64,000 nucleotides of DNA, from positions 20,687,501 through 20,751,500 of the forward strand of contig NC_090700.1 of the NCBI RefSeq assembly GCF_040954835.1, written 5' to 3'. Under the pieces are notes generated by a model. That model did not search any database. It was given only the letters and a program-made list of their open reading frames with translations, and was not told the DNA's origin. Below, one piece after another: positions 11,627 through 24,900 of this stretch. This stretch comes from Lepisosteus oculatus. Its lineage: Eukaryota > Chordata > Actinopteri > Semionotiformes > Lepisosteidae. Position 1 is the stretch's first letter. Each line of letters begins with the position of its first letter. Made by a program: the position numbers and the translations under genes.

Positions 11627-12446
11627 AATTTGAAAACAAATTGAAATCAGGAATTAGAGAGGAAATAAAGAACTTATAAAACTGATAGGTTTCAGACCCT
11701 GGTCCTGGAAGTTGGAAGTTACAGTCAGCAGCCAAAAAAATAACTTGGTAAATAATATTTACCAAGGCTCCAACTACATTAAAAGAAAGGGTAGGTGCAC
11801 CACAAGCATTTAGTAAGCAAATAAAAATAGACATTAAGCTGCATCACTATTTACGTGTACCAGTTTAGGAATGAAAGCCTTTACCAAAGTAGAAGACGGA
11901 AACGAAACAAGAGAACGCTCAACACATCACTAAGCTAGAGACCAGAAAAGCCTTCAGCCTATCATATTTATTCTCGTATTATTATTCATCAGAAGACAAA
12001 GAAGGAATATTGATAAAAGGCAGACCTTTCTAGATAAATTTGAAAACAAATTGAAATCAGGAATTAGAGAGGAAATAAAGAACTTATAAAACTGATAGGT
12101 TTCAGACCCTGGTCCTGGAAGTTGGAAGTTACAGTCAGCAGCCAAAAAAATAACTTGGTAAATAATATTTACCAAGGCTCCAACTACATTAAAAGAAAGG
12201 GTAGGTGCACCACAAGCATTTAGTAAGCAAATAAAAATAGACATTAAGCTGCATCACTATTTACGTGTACCAGTTTAGGAATGAAAGCCTTTACCAAAGT
12301 AGAAGACGGAAACGAAACAAGAGAACGCTCAACACATCACTAAGCTAGAGACCAGAAAAGCCTTCAGCCTATCATATTTATTCTCGTATTATTATTCATC
12401 AGAAGACAAAGAAGGAATATTGATAAAAGGCAGACCTTTCTAGATA
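11627..12446. repeat. Perfect tandem duplication, 2 x 410 bp
   Basis: The block starting AATTTGAAAACAAATTG at 11627 recurs exactly 410 bp later at 12037. I read both copies base by base without finding a difference. Both carry the same minus-strand ORF start (MSIFICLLNACG...), which has no known domain. The unit ends in CAGACCTTTCTAGATAAA. Zero divergence means either a very recent tandem duplication or an assembly artefact. Confidence 0.9.
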
Positions 12447-13028
12447 AAACGTGTATATTTACATCTATAATAACTTATAATTATGCATGTTATAAATTTC
12501 TGAATTTTGTGAAATAATACAATGCGTGTCCTCTGTTGTATCATTTTAGTTTGTTTCACGCTTCGATAACTGGGACATACTACCTACAACTGGGTGTTCA
12601 TAACCGTGTTAGAGGAGTATGTTAAAACACCCCAGTGCTGTAACGATGTTTAATAAACACATATCGTAATTTGGTGTTTTAAAACGAAGTATAAAATCAA
12701 AACCTGACTTTGGGAAAGATGCTTTAAAAATCGAGCTGTTTCGGACACGGTATAGAAGAAATAGCAATTCCTGTAAATTAGTATGGCAAGAGATTTTATA
12801 TGCTGTTATTACTAAGCAGTATAGCCCCGATTTCTTTTTCTGTCGTAAAACGAGGTTTATTTTGCTTATAAAACAAATAGTGGAAAAAATAGTGGCGTAC
12901 TGTACATTTCGGAGGAACTACGACATGCTCTAAATCACATTGCGTTTCTTCTTTCGAAAACTCGCTAATAAATTCAGCAACAAATCATTGCTACTATTGG
13001 GGAGTTAGGATATTTATACAAGCAATTA

Positions 13029-13080
<52 letters not shown>

Positions 13081-13681
13081 CAGGTGCGTTGCGAAATGGC
13101 ATAATCGCTGTGACGTAACAATTAGATGCCTAGAAACGCGATGTTGATGATTAGTTTTTACAGAGTTTAGCGTGATAGTCTTAGCGGAGAAATCACTGAT
13201 TTCTACTGAGTAAAAATTAAAGTCTTTTTTAATCTTTCATTTGAAAGGAAGAATCAGCCATTCTTAGTGGACGAGTTACGGGAATGGCCTGGTCTTACTA
13301 GAATGTTTTTGTTGGCAGGATGGAAGGAGCCATTTTAGCGACACCATTTCCGACCGAGAAGGAAAGGGTTAAGAGCTCTTAAGGTGTATTCCTGGGGGGG
13401 TGGTTCACTAGCAGAGTTTAGCAGCACACAGAGCAGGTCTCAACAGAAAATAATTGTTGTGTATAGTTGGGCTTTTTATTGAGGATATGTTCTTAAGGAG
13501 TTTAATAATGTTTATTATGTGATATGGAAGAGTTGGATTATAGAAATTGTTTGTGGTATTAATAGAATCTGTGTTTCTGGCTTTTCAAAAATATATTACT
13601 GTATATTTACTGTATAAATGCTGAGTAACAACCAAAGCTAGCTTACTTTTTACTGTTCTTACTACCTGTGACAGAAACAAG
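12447..13681. other. Upstream region of the MROH gene with an AAT microsatellite
   Basis: Between the tandem duplication and the first MROH coding exon. It holds an (AAT)n microsatellite at 13028-13079 and otherwise no recognisable element. A promoter and non-coding first exon are expected somewhere here, but no TATA box or CpG-rich stretch stands out. Confidence 0.4.
13028..13079. repeat. (AAT)n microsatellite
   Basis: About 17 uninterrupted AAT/TAA units. Likely polymorphic. Confidence 0.95.
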
Positions 13682-16600
13682 ATGAGCATGAGTCACTGTG
13701 AGTGTCAGAAGAGACAAAGCAATTGGGTCTTCTCCTGTCTGCCCACCCAGTGCCAGTGCCCTGGGCCAGGTATGACACCTTGTCCTACACACAAACCGTG
13801 CATTATTTGTACACAGTTGCATTTCATTACTTTGTTAATCTCTTGATTTAATACTTTCCAGCTCTTAAGAGTAAGAATACGTTTTCTTTGATACTATAGA
13901 GAGAACTTAAAAAGCAGTGATGAAAATATAAAATCAATAAATAATAAAAGCAAATTAAGAAATGATCATTTCAGTGGCCTAAATAAAATGATGGTTAAAT
14001 CAAAATCTAGGATAAACATCAGAGCAAATTTATGTTTTCCATTCTGTCAAAAAATAGGTCTTAAAATGTCCTGTTTTATGTGTGCCGTGCTTCAAATACA
14101 GTTTTAATCTGCTTAAATTGTTATTAGAAAAATGCTAGTTAATTGGGGCTGTTGTCCCTCAGACGGCAGTTTCTTTTCAGGGTTATCCAACTGGCAGCTT
14201 GGGGAGTCTATGTTGAAGCAGCACCAGTGTCTTCCTGCTGTCCTGATGACTGTGTGTCTGTTGCAGATGAAATCATAGCAGTAATGGAGGCTATGAACTC
14301 TGAGCCAGACACACAGGAGCTCATCAAAGAGCTCTACAGCCTCCTACAGCGAAACACAAAGGGGGCACTGCCGGTGGTCTTGAAGTTTCTCAGCAGCACC
14401 CAGGTGACTCATCCATACAGAAGAGCCTGAGAAATTGAGGCACACTTTCCTAAACACACTTAAGAAGTGTGAAAAATTCAAATTTAAGAAGTGCAGTTTA
14501 ATCTGAACCCCAGAATAGGCTCCCTACCCTGAAACACTGTGTGGACACTGTGTAAATTAATAAAAAAATATGTATCCTGTCATTTGACAGTATTTCTTCA
14601 CTACTAACCTACGTATAGTTTCTCAGTAATTGTTGACAATCATCTCCCTGAAGGATCCCTGTGAGCTTACACCGCTAATGCTGTGACGAGAGCAGCAGTC
14701 TCACCCCTTGTTATCGTTCTCCCCTTTTCTAGATGACACCTGCTCATCGCACTGCAGTCCTCCAGGCAGTGGAGAGGCTGCTGTGTGAGACAGGTGCAGC
14801 TCTATTGGATGAGCCACTGGCTAAGAGCACCGTGTCAGTGGGCTTAAAAGAGATGACCATGTCACCAGTAAGTAAAACTTGCCTTTTTCTTTGACTTGCT
14901 GTGTTCAGAAGGAGTAGTTTTAGTACAGTCAATACATGAAGCTGTTTGCATGAACCAATTGTTGGTTCAAAGGTGCGACAAAAGGAGATTCCTCCTGTGT
15001 TAATGGGCTTTATCTTGCCCATTGCTCAAACTCCAAGGCTCCTGACATTAAACTATTTTTGTGCTTGTTTCAGAACTGGCTGCCTAATTGGCAGCAAGCA
15101 GGCAGCAATATTGTCGTGTCTGTGGTGAGAGATCACTATCATACAACCATGGACATGGTGCTGTCATATATACAGCCTGGAGAGCTCCCACACCATGCCC
15201 TGCTGCAGGCTGTGTCAGATATCTCCTGCAACTGCAGTAAGTTCAGTGCTAATAATGGGATGTGGACTGTCTAGAAACCTATACTGTATCTGATTACTGT
15301 TACAATTCAGTCTCTTCATTTCAATGTTCTTTTCAGTAAGTGAAATTCTGTCTGTCTCTCACTACCAAAACCTTTTGTGAGTGGCCTGATTGTGGGGTAA
15401 TTAGATGAGGTTGAAGAGATTACTGAATCATTTTAAAGACACCATTATTTTACTTAGCCAGGCTTCGTACCTTTAGTGTAACAGTAAGTAACTTCGCCTC
15501 TGTCCAGTTTGAAATGTGTTTTTTTCTTTACATTTGCAGTACTTGAAATTGCCACTGACATGGGCAAAATATTGGAGCTTTTAGTGCCTCTTCTACCTTT
15601 GGCAAAAAACAAAAAGATGAAGGCAATGATTCCTTTTGGTAAGTGTGAAAACTACTGTACTACCTCGATAAGGGAGATATTCATTTAACATGTCTTTCAG
15701 AGGTGTGAGAGGGGGATTTCATAATAGATCCTGCTGTAAGGCTGCTGAGAACCTGACTTGTCTCATTCCCACTGAGCTACTATACAGTGATTCTATAGAA
15801 AAGAATCAGATAGTGAAGCAAGTAAATACTCAACACACAGCTGTATGATAAGATGAGCATCTCTTGTGTTTCCAGTATTAGGAAGCCTATGTGAGAGCTG
15901 GACTCAGTATCAATCCCAGGCTCCAGCTGACAACATCCTGGACGTCTCACAACACTTCAACAGCAGCTATGATATTATGTCCAGTTGGCTGCCAACAACG
16001 GACTTAATGGTATGAGATCTTCATTTCTCTATATTGCTTTTTGACATCCTGTTAATCATTTAAAACATTAATTTGTCCTGGAGAGAACAGAGGATTGTAA
16101 ACAAAAAGTAAAGAAAACATGGCAGCTGTGACTGTGCAGGTTTCAGGTAAGACCAGCTGGACGAAGATCACCAGAATCGGGATAAAGTGCAGGACACACA
16201 AGTTATATTTTTGTGTCAATCTGATGTTGTGGACAGGTTTGCTGTCCTCTGATTGGATTTCTTGTTTGAATACTGATGTTCTCATCTCATCTTTGTCGAT
16301 AGGTGACTGAGGCCGTCGTTTTGGCATTTGGACCCATGTGTAGGTTTCTGTCAAGGGACACACTTCAAAGCAACCTGCTAGGAATGGTTTATGCCTTCCT
16401 GCCCCTGTACGCTGTCGAATGTAATTTCCAGTACAGCAGAATCAACAAGGTGGGTTTGTGTTGAGCTGCAGCTTTGTTACTTGCCAGATAGGTGGAATCT
16501 AAATGAATGGGTGTTTAGAAGTGGTTTCTGTTTCATTTGAGATCCTCACTCACTTGTCTAAACAAATCACAAAACCCTGTGAGAGAATTGTCTTATGAAG

Positions 16601-18956
16601 TACGCACAAGTCATTGTGGACATTTGTGAATCGAAAGTATCTTCCAACAGCTGAGACCAGACACCAGATAATGGAAAAAGGAAGAAACATTACTTTGTTT
16701 TCTTTTCAATAGAGTTAAAAGGTTCTGTTAGGTTCTGACTGAGAGAGTCAAGCCTTTTCATTTAGAATCTCCAATTTGACATCCGTGTGCTCTTCATTCA
16801 GAGTCTCAGTCTGATTGTGGAGGCAGGACTTCAGAAAGCTAGACAGGTTCTGTATTGCCATCTGAACTACGTGATGATCGTGATGCACTCAGAGGTAATA
16901 GAGAGTGGAGTTTGAGGTGACAACATGGTACTCTGTTCAGCTTCCAAAGAAGACATCACACACTGGCAATATACTGTACGATGCATCATATACTGTATTT
17001 CTCAAATCTTTAATCCACATCATAAGTGTGCTTCTATTCCAGTAACTTTTTTATTTGAAAATGCTTCTTTATCAAATCAGCACAATGTCTGTCAATAATG
17101 TACTGCAGTATATCTGAATAGGTAAAGGAAATGTCTTTTTCTCTCAGATCTGCAAGTCTTTTGATCCTCCAGAAGACGAGAGATACATATACCTGATCCA
17201 GAGCTTCATTGACTTAGGTGAGGACTTAAAGCTTTATCTCAAACTTGTTTCTTGTGAGACAGCCCATGACAACAATAGCTTGATAAAGACACAGTTCTCC
17301 TAATCTAGGACTATGCTCTAAGCCAGTGGTGTCAAACTCATTTTATAGGGGGGCCAAACTAAAAACTTTTAATCATGTCACGGGCCACACATGCAGAGAT
17401 AAACACTGATTAGAGTTTTATTATACATTTTTCCACATACAGTTTGCAAGTGAATGTAGCCTATACCAACAACATATTGCTTCAGTATTCCACTATTTAA
17501 GAATATGGTTGAGAATTTCATAAAAGAAAATGTATTCAAGATAAAAATAAGGTCAAACATTTTAGGTAATTTTTGGCAATGTAACTATATTGCACAAAAT
17601 GAATTTAAATAAATACATGAATTGAAATAAATAAAAACAGACAAACACAAATAAGGATAGGTCTACATCACAAACTGTTAGCCTACTGTTGCTTTAACAA
17701 GCCAGAAACCTGAGCTCTTTTCTTTGATGAGAGAAAGTCTAATCTGGGCATAAAATACTGAATTGCAACGAACGGCAAGTGATTTTGCAATAAATTTGGT
17801 CGCTTTATCTGAAAGCTGCTCTTGTAGATCGTTAGCAATCTTGTCCTCTCGAGTAGCCATCGTATTTCTAGTGAGACTGATGTTTGCAAAAGCAGACCCT
17901 GTCTCTGGACACACCACTTCACTGACATTTAATAGGCACCACCTTAGAAAATCGCCCTCACAGAATGGTCTCCCTGATTTAGCTATTTCTTCAGCCACGA
18001 TAAAACTTGCCTATACCACAGTTAGGTGTTACTAGGAAGATGATAGCAGTTTTACTCCTGAGGGGAGGGGAGGATGTTAATACTCAGTTGATGCGTGATG
18101 CGATTGGAGCCGAGGGGTCATGGGAATTGGAGTTCCTGCTGTTGCGGGACTTATACAATAGACCAGGAAAAGTCTTGCAAGGCCCGGATTAAAACTGCTT
18201 GCGGGCCGAATGTGGCCCACAGGCCGTGAGTTTGACACTTGTCCTCTAAGCACTTAGGTGGAGGTTGATGGGGAATGTATGAAATTTGAAATTTCCTTCT
18301 GTCTTGTTTTTTTCTTGCAGCCAAGATCTTTCCACAGAAGGTCCTGGAGTTTGTCTTGGACTTGGTGGACAGTCCAGTGGAGCAGAACCAGCTGGGAAGC
18401 CTTACTCTGCTCTTCAATATTGTACATCAAGGTGCGTATGTACAGATGCTTTCATTTCTAATGAGGATCCAACATCGTGGCCACTACAAATGTGGTTGTC
18501 TTTTTTCGTATTGGAACAGTCCTATCTAATCACAGTGGTTGTGTGTTTGTGATTATGTGTTTATTCAGATTACGTCAGCAAACATTTGAAGGAGTATGTC
18601 CTGAAATCCTTCACTGAGACCCTTGGAAACCCCAGCAACAAGGTACAGTCAATCTTACAGTGATATGACTCACTCTTTCTGATGTTTTCATGCTCTGTAT
18701 CCCCACTGCATCTGTGAATATGTGGATAATTCTATGGAAGTACCCCAGGATTTGTAAGTATGTTTTTGTGTTCTTCATAATGTGTTGAACCTCATCTTCA
18801 GTAACAATGAGCTGTGGTTCCTGTCCTCAGGTGAAATGTCTGCAGTCCAAGGTGCTGATGGAGATGGAGAAGAGGGGCTATCTGGGGCTGGAGGGCACAG
18901 TTGTCGCACTGCAATATATTGTAAAGAACTGTGCCCTTGCAGATGACATCACCAAG
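13682..18956 (+). CDS. MROH exons 1-12 (coordinates)
   Basis: Coding exons: 1, 13682-13769; 2, 14267-14403; 3, 14733-14867; 4, 15074-15236; 5, 15540-15638; 6, 15876-16009; 7, 16303-16449; 8, 16802-16894; 9, 17148-17217; 10, 18321-18431; 11, 18569-18642; 12, 18831-18956. Exon 1 is the least certain: it starts at an ATG with A at -3, encodes 29 residues with five cysteines, and ends with one base of a codon that exon 2 completes as Asp. That phase match is the main support. Exons 2-12 show HEAT-like helices and clean GT-AG borders, with split codons completed correctly at each junction. Confidence 0.8.
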
Positions 18957-21900
18957 GTATGGAGTTGTGTGGAAATCAGGTTTACCCCTGTTGTGGTTTG
19001 GTGCAATAATGTTTTGCAGTTACACCATTGTACATTTTAAATGTATTTTTATTTGTGCTTCATACTGCACTTGAAGGATCAGAAAAGAATGTGGGCTTAT
19101 AACTGAATATATTTATGATGACTGAGTGTAAAAACAGTTAATCAAATTTGTGCTTCTCTGTCTTCAGAGCTCCAGAGACCATTTCAATAACAGCACTGTG
19201 AGACACAGCTTTGAGGCAGTGCTGTGTTGCTGGTGCACAGATGATACTGTGACTGAAGTAAGTGTCTCATTATGGTCTCTGTCACAGAGTACAGTCCTTT
19301 TCTAGTTCTGAGGTCACAAAGACTGTTTTCTCCACTAACTGATAGATTTTATTTCTGTATGTATCCAGTTTCTTCACAGAATATTCTTTATAATGTAGAG
19401 AAGCTTCCTAGTGAGGGAGCTGATGGGGTTGAGATTTAAGGGACCTCTGTTTTGTGTTGTTCTTGTCAGATGCTGTGGTCCAACCTGCTGAAATTTATTT
19501 CTTGGAGAATATGCAGTGATGCTCTGCCTGTATTATGCAAACACCTGAATGTTCTCTACAGCAGGCTCACTGAGAAGGGCTACTCCTTGATCTCGAACTT
19601 TGAAGAAATGGGTTAGTATTGAGATTGAAGTAAACTGAGCTAGTGGCAACAGTTCAGATCTGCATGAATGTGATACTGAATGTGATACTCCATGAATGTG
19701 GAGGATACTGTCCACTTCATTGATTGGATTATGACCAATTCAGTCTTAGAGCAATGAACAGCCAAAGAGCTTTGTTGAGAGGAAATCTTAAAATTAACTG
19801 AAGTCTATAAAAAATCTGCCATTGGCAAATTGCAATCATATTTTTTTTAAATTTAGGATTTCTGTGACTGTGACCCTTGTTAACCACATGTAGTATCTCC
19901 TGTCCAAAGAGTCATTGTAGTTCACTGAGAGTGACAGTGCAGTAAATTTGATTTTTCCAGAAACCTTTGACTCCAAAGTGTGTACTACTCCAAAAGTACT
20001 TCATTTTGTTGTCAATATCTGTGTATTTCAGGCTACCCAGCTTCACCAGACAACATGCTCATCAGACTTCTGGTAAGTCAGGCGATAGCTGCCAGAACAT
20101 AAATCACCTGACAGTAACACAACCAGCTTCTCCCAGAGCAAACTAGAGTGGGAAAACAGGACAAACAGGGAGGTGATTAATAAATTGATCTACTGTGAAG
20201 TGGGGGCCAAATTGAAAAGGGTGTATTAGCTCTAGATGCAGTGTATACAGCAGTGAGAAAGGCATGAATTCTGAAGTTCATAATTATCAGTGGTTCTGAG
20301 CTGAATTTCTGTGGTAATGTCTGTTTCCCAGCTGGGAGCCTCTCAGTCGCTCAGAGGTGGGCATGAGTGCCTGACACTCCTGCACTCCCTGAGCCCAATC
20401 ATCCACCCCAGGCTGCACAGTGTGTGGGAGCATCTCATTCCACCCCTGGCCAGGAGCCTCACAGGTACCCCCACACAGACCCCAGAGCAGAACAAGACCT
20501 GCTCTACTTCCGCACAGTGATGGTACTGTCCCTAAAGTATATAGACATACTTAAGGGCTCAGGGTTATTTTAGAATTGGGTAATGTACCGATTAATTAGC
20601 AGGGTTCAGTTAATCCTCAGAATTAGACCCACATTATTGTAGGACAACGTAGCAGGCTTGTCCACAATCTGTGTTGTTGTTAGATTTATTCATAGAACTG
20701 ATCAGATATGAATCCTTAAATTTCAAAACATTTTTAATATTAAATGCTCCAAAAGTGTACATGTTTTAAGAGCAGGAGAAAAATTACACAAATGGCCAAT
20801 ATATTTTGCTCTTTGGCACTTAGATCTGATTGATCCAGGGATTTCATCTAGCCAGTTCTTGAAAGAAACCAGGGCATCACTTTCTTTCTGATCAGCTTTC
20901 TGATTATTGTATATTATTTTGTCCTTTTGAATCAAAAAGATGATGTTATCATCCAGAACTGAGCAGGATTGCAGAGTGGTTGTCACAGTTGTAACTTACC
21001 TGATTTTCTGGGTTGACTGCCTGAATTACCCCAGTTCTTGATCAATAATCTCTGTGTTACTCCAGGCCATATAAGACTTTCTCTGTTTTTTTCTTTCTGT
21101 TATGTTTCAGAATCGCAAGGGGAAGAGATTCTCCTGGAGCAGTGGCAGGAAGGGCTGTATGTGGTATGTACTGAGAGAGAGGGGGGATTGATAACATACT
21201 AAGTGTGGGGGAGTGGTAGGGAAAGTCCTCTTTTTCCTGTTAAAGGAATGTCAGGCAGCTGGCAGCTGTCAATGACAAACAATGACAGCTGTCTTATGTT
21301 TGGGCACCTGAATGCCTGTGAATACATTTTCCTTTCTTCAGTAGGAACTGAAATGTTGTAGTGTGAGAGATTCACTGCCTGTGATACTACCTGTGCAGTT
21401 GTACAGCATTGTGTCTGGGTTTGTTCACTGTGCATCCTGATACGGAACTGAGTGCCTCCCTTGTGTGTGTGTTCAGCTCCTGTCTAACACTCTGAGTTCA
21501 GTGGCAGATGAGGCCTGGGCCTGCAGCCTCACAAAGGCCATGACCAGAGGCATTTGCACACTCATCTCCACTAGTGAGGAGAAGGTGAGTCTGATCTAAG
21601 AGAACCTCAAAATGTTATGTACTGTCTGTGAGTGGAGTGAGTGGAATAGCTCTCTGTGTCTGTAACATCCTCCTTCTAAATGAGGTTTATCACCTGGATA
21701 ATGATCTCTAGAAAATCTTTCAGAAAGATTTCTGATGAAATCTAGAGTTTAGATAGTGTATAGCATAGGTCAAAGACTCTTACTAGTAATTTGTTCTACA
21801 TGGGAAGTTCTAAAGAGTGAGTGTTCAGGTAGGCCGATAGTATGGTGATGATGTATGAGTGATCTGTTAGGGGATCCACACTTCCCTCGCTGTCATGTCC

Positions 21901-24900
21901 TCTCGGTGCTGTTGTACAGAGCAGCATCCTGAGCTCAGTGTTAACTCTGATCTCCGCTGGTGTCACAGGCCTTCCTGTGCCAGTGTGTGGGTGTGGCAGT
22001 ACAGCACGTCTCTCACCAGGACACTGTGAGGGATGTGCTTCAGGACTCTCTCCTAGGAGTTCGGTACGAGAGGCCTGTAGAAAGAGAGGTAAGGTGATCC
22101 GACTCTTGAGTCACTCTGAAAGGCTCATAGTTTAGACATTTATTGTTTTGGAAAGACTACTGCTGGCCAATTTCAGAGTTTTGCTCTACGCAGGATCATT
22201 TCCTTCCATTTCGTAAATGTCATTATGAGGACTGAAATGTGTCAGTTTAGCAAGAGACAACATATTAATGTGTAAAAAGATTAAATGAAACTTTTTTCTG
22301 CTAAAAAGCATTTGTAATTTTGGTTTACTTTAATGACTGAAGAAGATGAGAAAACACTGATACTGACAAAGTAAGTTGGAAATCTTTCTCTACATATTAT
22401 TTAAAAAAGTGATATATTAGTTTTCCGCTTGTTGCTTGCTGTGATATAGTAGGTTTTGGCTCCTCCACGACGCAGAATTGGATGAATAATGGATAGATGT
22501 TATTATTTTAACTATGAGCACTTAATTGTCAGTTGGCACTTTCTTGAAACCTGGTCTTCACAAATATGGCATAGAACTGATGTGTTCGGCAAGCAATATA
22601 AAGCCCACTCTTGGTATTTCAGTGATTTATCAAAGGGACTTGTCCATTCCTAATGTAGGGAAGCATTTTCCCAGTGAAGTTTCTTTTTAAAACTTGCAGT
22701 AGTACTGTTAGTCACAGGGTAGAAGCCGACAGGAGCTTCTTCAGTGCCAGCGGAGTCTGAGATGTGTTCTCTCTCCTTGGCTCATTGTAACATAAAAGTG
22801 TTGTGTATCTATTGGGCTACTAATCGATATTTGTCTAAAATGATATTGGTACTGTAACTGAGCTGTATTTTAAATTAATCTGAAGAAACACACAATGGTA
22901 CAAGGAATTATGTGCACTGTACAAGGGTCACTAAGAGAGCCTGTCGGGTGTCCCAGGGTCTGGCAGTGTTGATGGGGCTATGTGCCAGTGCCCACCCTGA
23001 TGTGGTGCTGTCTGTGCTGGAGGGAGTAGAGAAGACCGATCCGGAGATCTACTGCAGTGAGCTTTGCTCTGAGGTAAGTACACTAGTTCAGAGTCCTGAG
23101 TGACAAACCACAGCTCTTCTTTAATGTCAGCCTTTGCCTACAGTTTTTTTTCAGCACTACTACAGCAATACTCTTAGGAGCTAATATAGTTGAAATGCCC
23201 TGCTTCGTGGACTTTTAACAGTTTTTGTCATTTATGTTGACTTAATTCTAAATTTTTCTTTTTGAAAATATTAACTGTGTTGTTTGTAGAATCATTAAGA
23301 ACATTACATACTTAGTGAGAAGCAGAATGAGTTTTTTACATGCTTTATTCTTTTAATTCCATGATGTACATGTATTACTTGCGTTTACAAAAGGTCTCTT
23401 TTGATCTTTTAAATTGGACACAATTTGTTTTTAATTGCAAGTACACAGTGAAAGAATTCAATCATTCAGTAAGCATAGGAGCTCTCAGTGCAGGATAATT
23501 CCTCAGTTTACATTGAGGACTCTTCTCTATGGACATTTCATGAGGACTCATACTGAAGCTCACAGTTCTTTCTAATTAAACAAACAGCTGAAATGACTAA
23601 TGAGAAGATGCCATCTACACTATGTTGGTTTTCCCTGCAGAGTGATTTTACCATCGCTCTCATCCTTTGCTATGGGCATGTTGCTCTCAAAGCACCAGGA
23701 GGGCTCCTGCATCAGAGAATGGAGACTGACTTTTTTGGCAGAATCAGACATTTCACCACTAAGGTAGGCAAAACCTTAGTGTTCCTTTAAGAACAAAAGG
23801 CCTGAGGGCATAGTCCACTTAATGGTTCCTTTCTATAATCCTTTAAAAAGGATCAGACTCAGGATCTCATACCCTTTCCAGGTATCACTGATTACACAGT
23901 GGCTCTGACACTTTCATACACTGTTTGTGGTAATTGGGTAATCAAAATTTCAAACTGATGAAATGTTAGCCACTACATATTTTCAAGACAAAGAAAGTGA
24001 CAAATGTATCTTCTAATGCCAAGAAAGTACTTACACTTTTAGAATGATAATATCTCACTGAAAACAAAAACAGTTTTAACAGTTGTGCACATTTCACTCT
24101 CTGAATCTCTACCTGCTCTGAAAACTCCTTGAATGCAGATCACAGTTCAGGCATGTGGAGGTGAAGTGTTCATCCTCCTTGCAGGAGTACCTGGGCTTTG
24201 AGTGAGTGAAGTACTGTCTGTCCCCCTGCAGGACTCCAGCATCAGACTGACCCTGTGCCGCAGTGTGGGGATGATCTCTCAGGCCGTACTGAGCTCCAGT
24301 CACACTGAGACTCCCAGCTTCCCAGCCAAGGCTCAGCTCCTGGAGACAATGATGGTCAGTGTCAGCTGCTGCAGTGAGACTGCTGGTGTCCCACACAGTC
24401 TTATTCTTTCAGTAGTGCGAGACTCCAATGAAAAGGAGCTAAAGGGTCTTTTGACGTTCTGGAAATTTCCCCTCTTCCATCTCTTTACAGACATTTATTA
24501 AAGAGGAGCCCAGTGACCCCCTGAGCTCTCCAGTCCGCTTGCTGGCCCTGCGCACCTGTGTGACACTGAGGTACTGATTCTTGAATAATCTTTCATTCCT
24601 GCAGCTGCCTCACAATTACATTTTTAAATGTCCTTGAAACAAGAGGAATTAGGCTTGATTCACTAATGCACATTTTGAGAATATTATGTGTTGTACTGTA
24701 CATCAACTCCCGAGCTGGTTTATTATGAGACTTTGGTAACGTTATGATTTTCATTTAATATCGCATTACAGTGGTAAAATGACACGATTTCACAGAATTC
24801 CAGCTCTTTTTATACAAACAATAGCTAAAAGTTGATAACTGATCAGTACTGTGTCTGCTCTAACTGTATTTTGTCCCACAGTTGTTTCAACCCAGTACTA

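Noticed and set aside
14143..14266. Upstream extension of exon 2 starting at an ATG (MGLLSLRRQF...)
   Set aside because: It precedes a good acceptor (TTGCAG at 14261-14266); exon 1 at 13682-13769 gives a matching phase, so this is taken as intron.
24109..24396. 95-aa minus-strand ORF
   Set aside because: Antisense of MROH exon 22.
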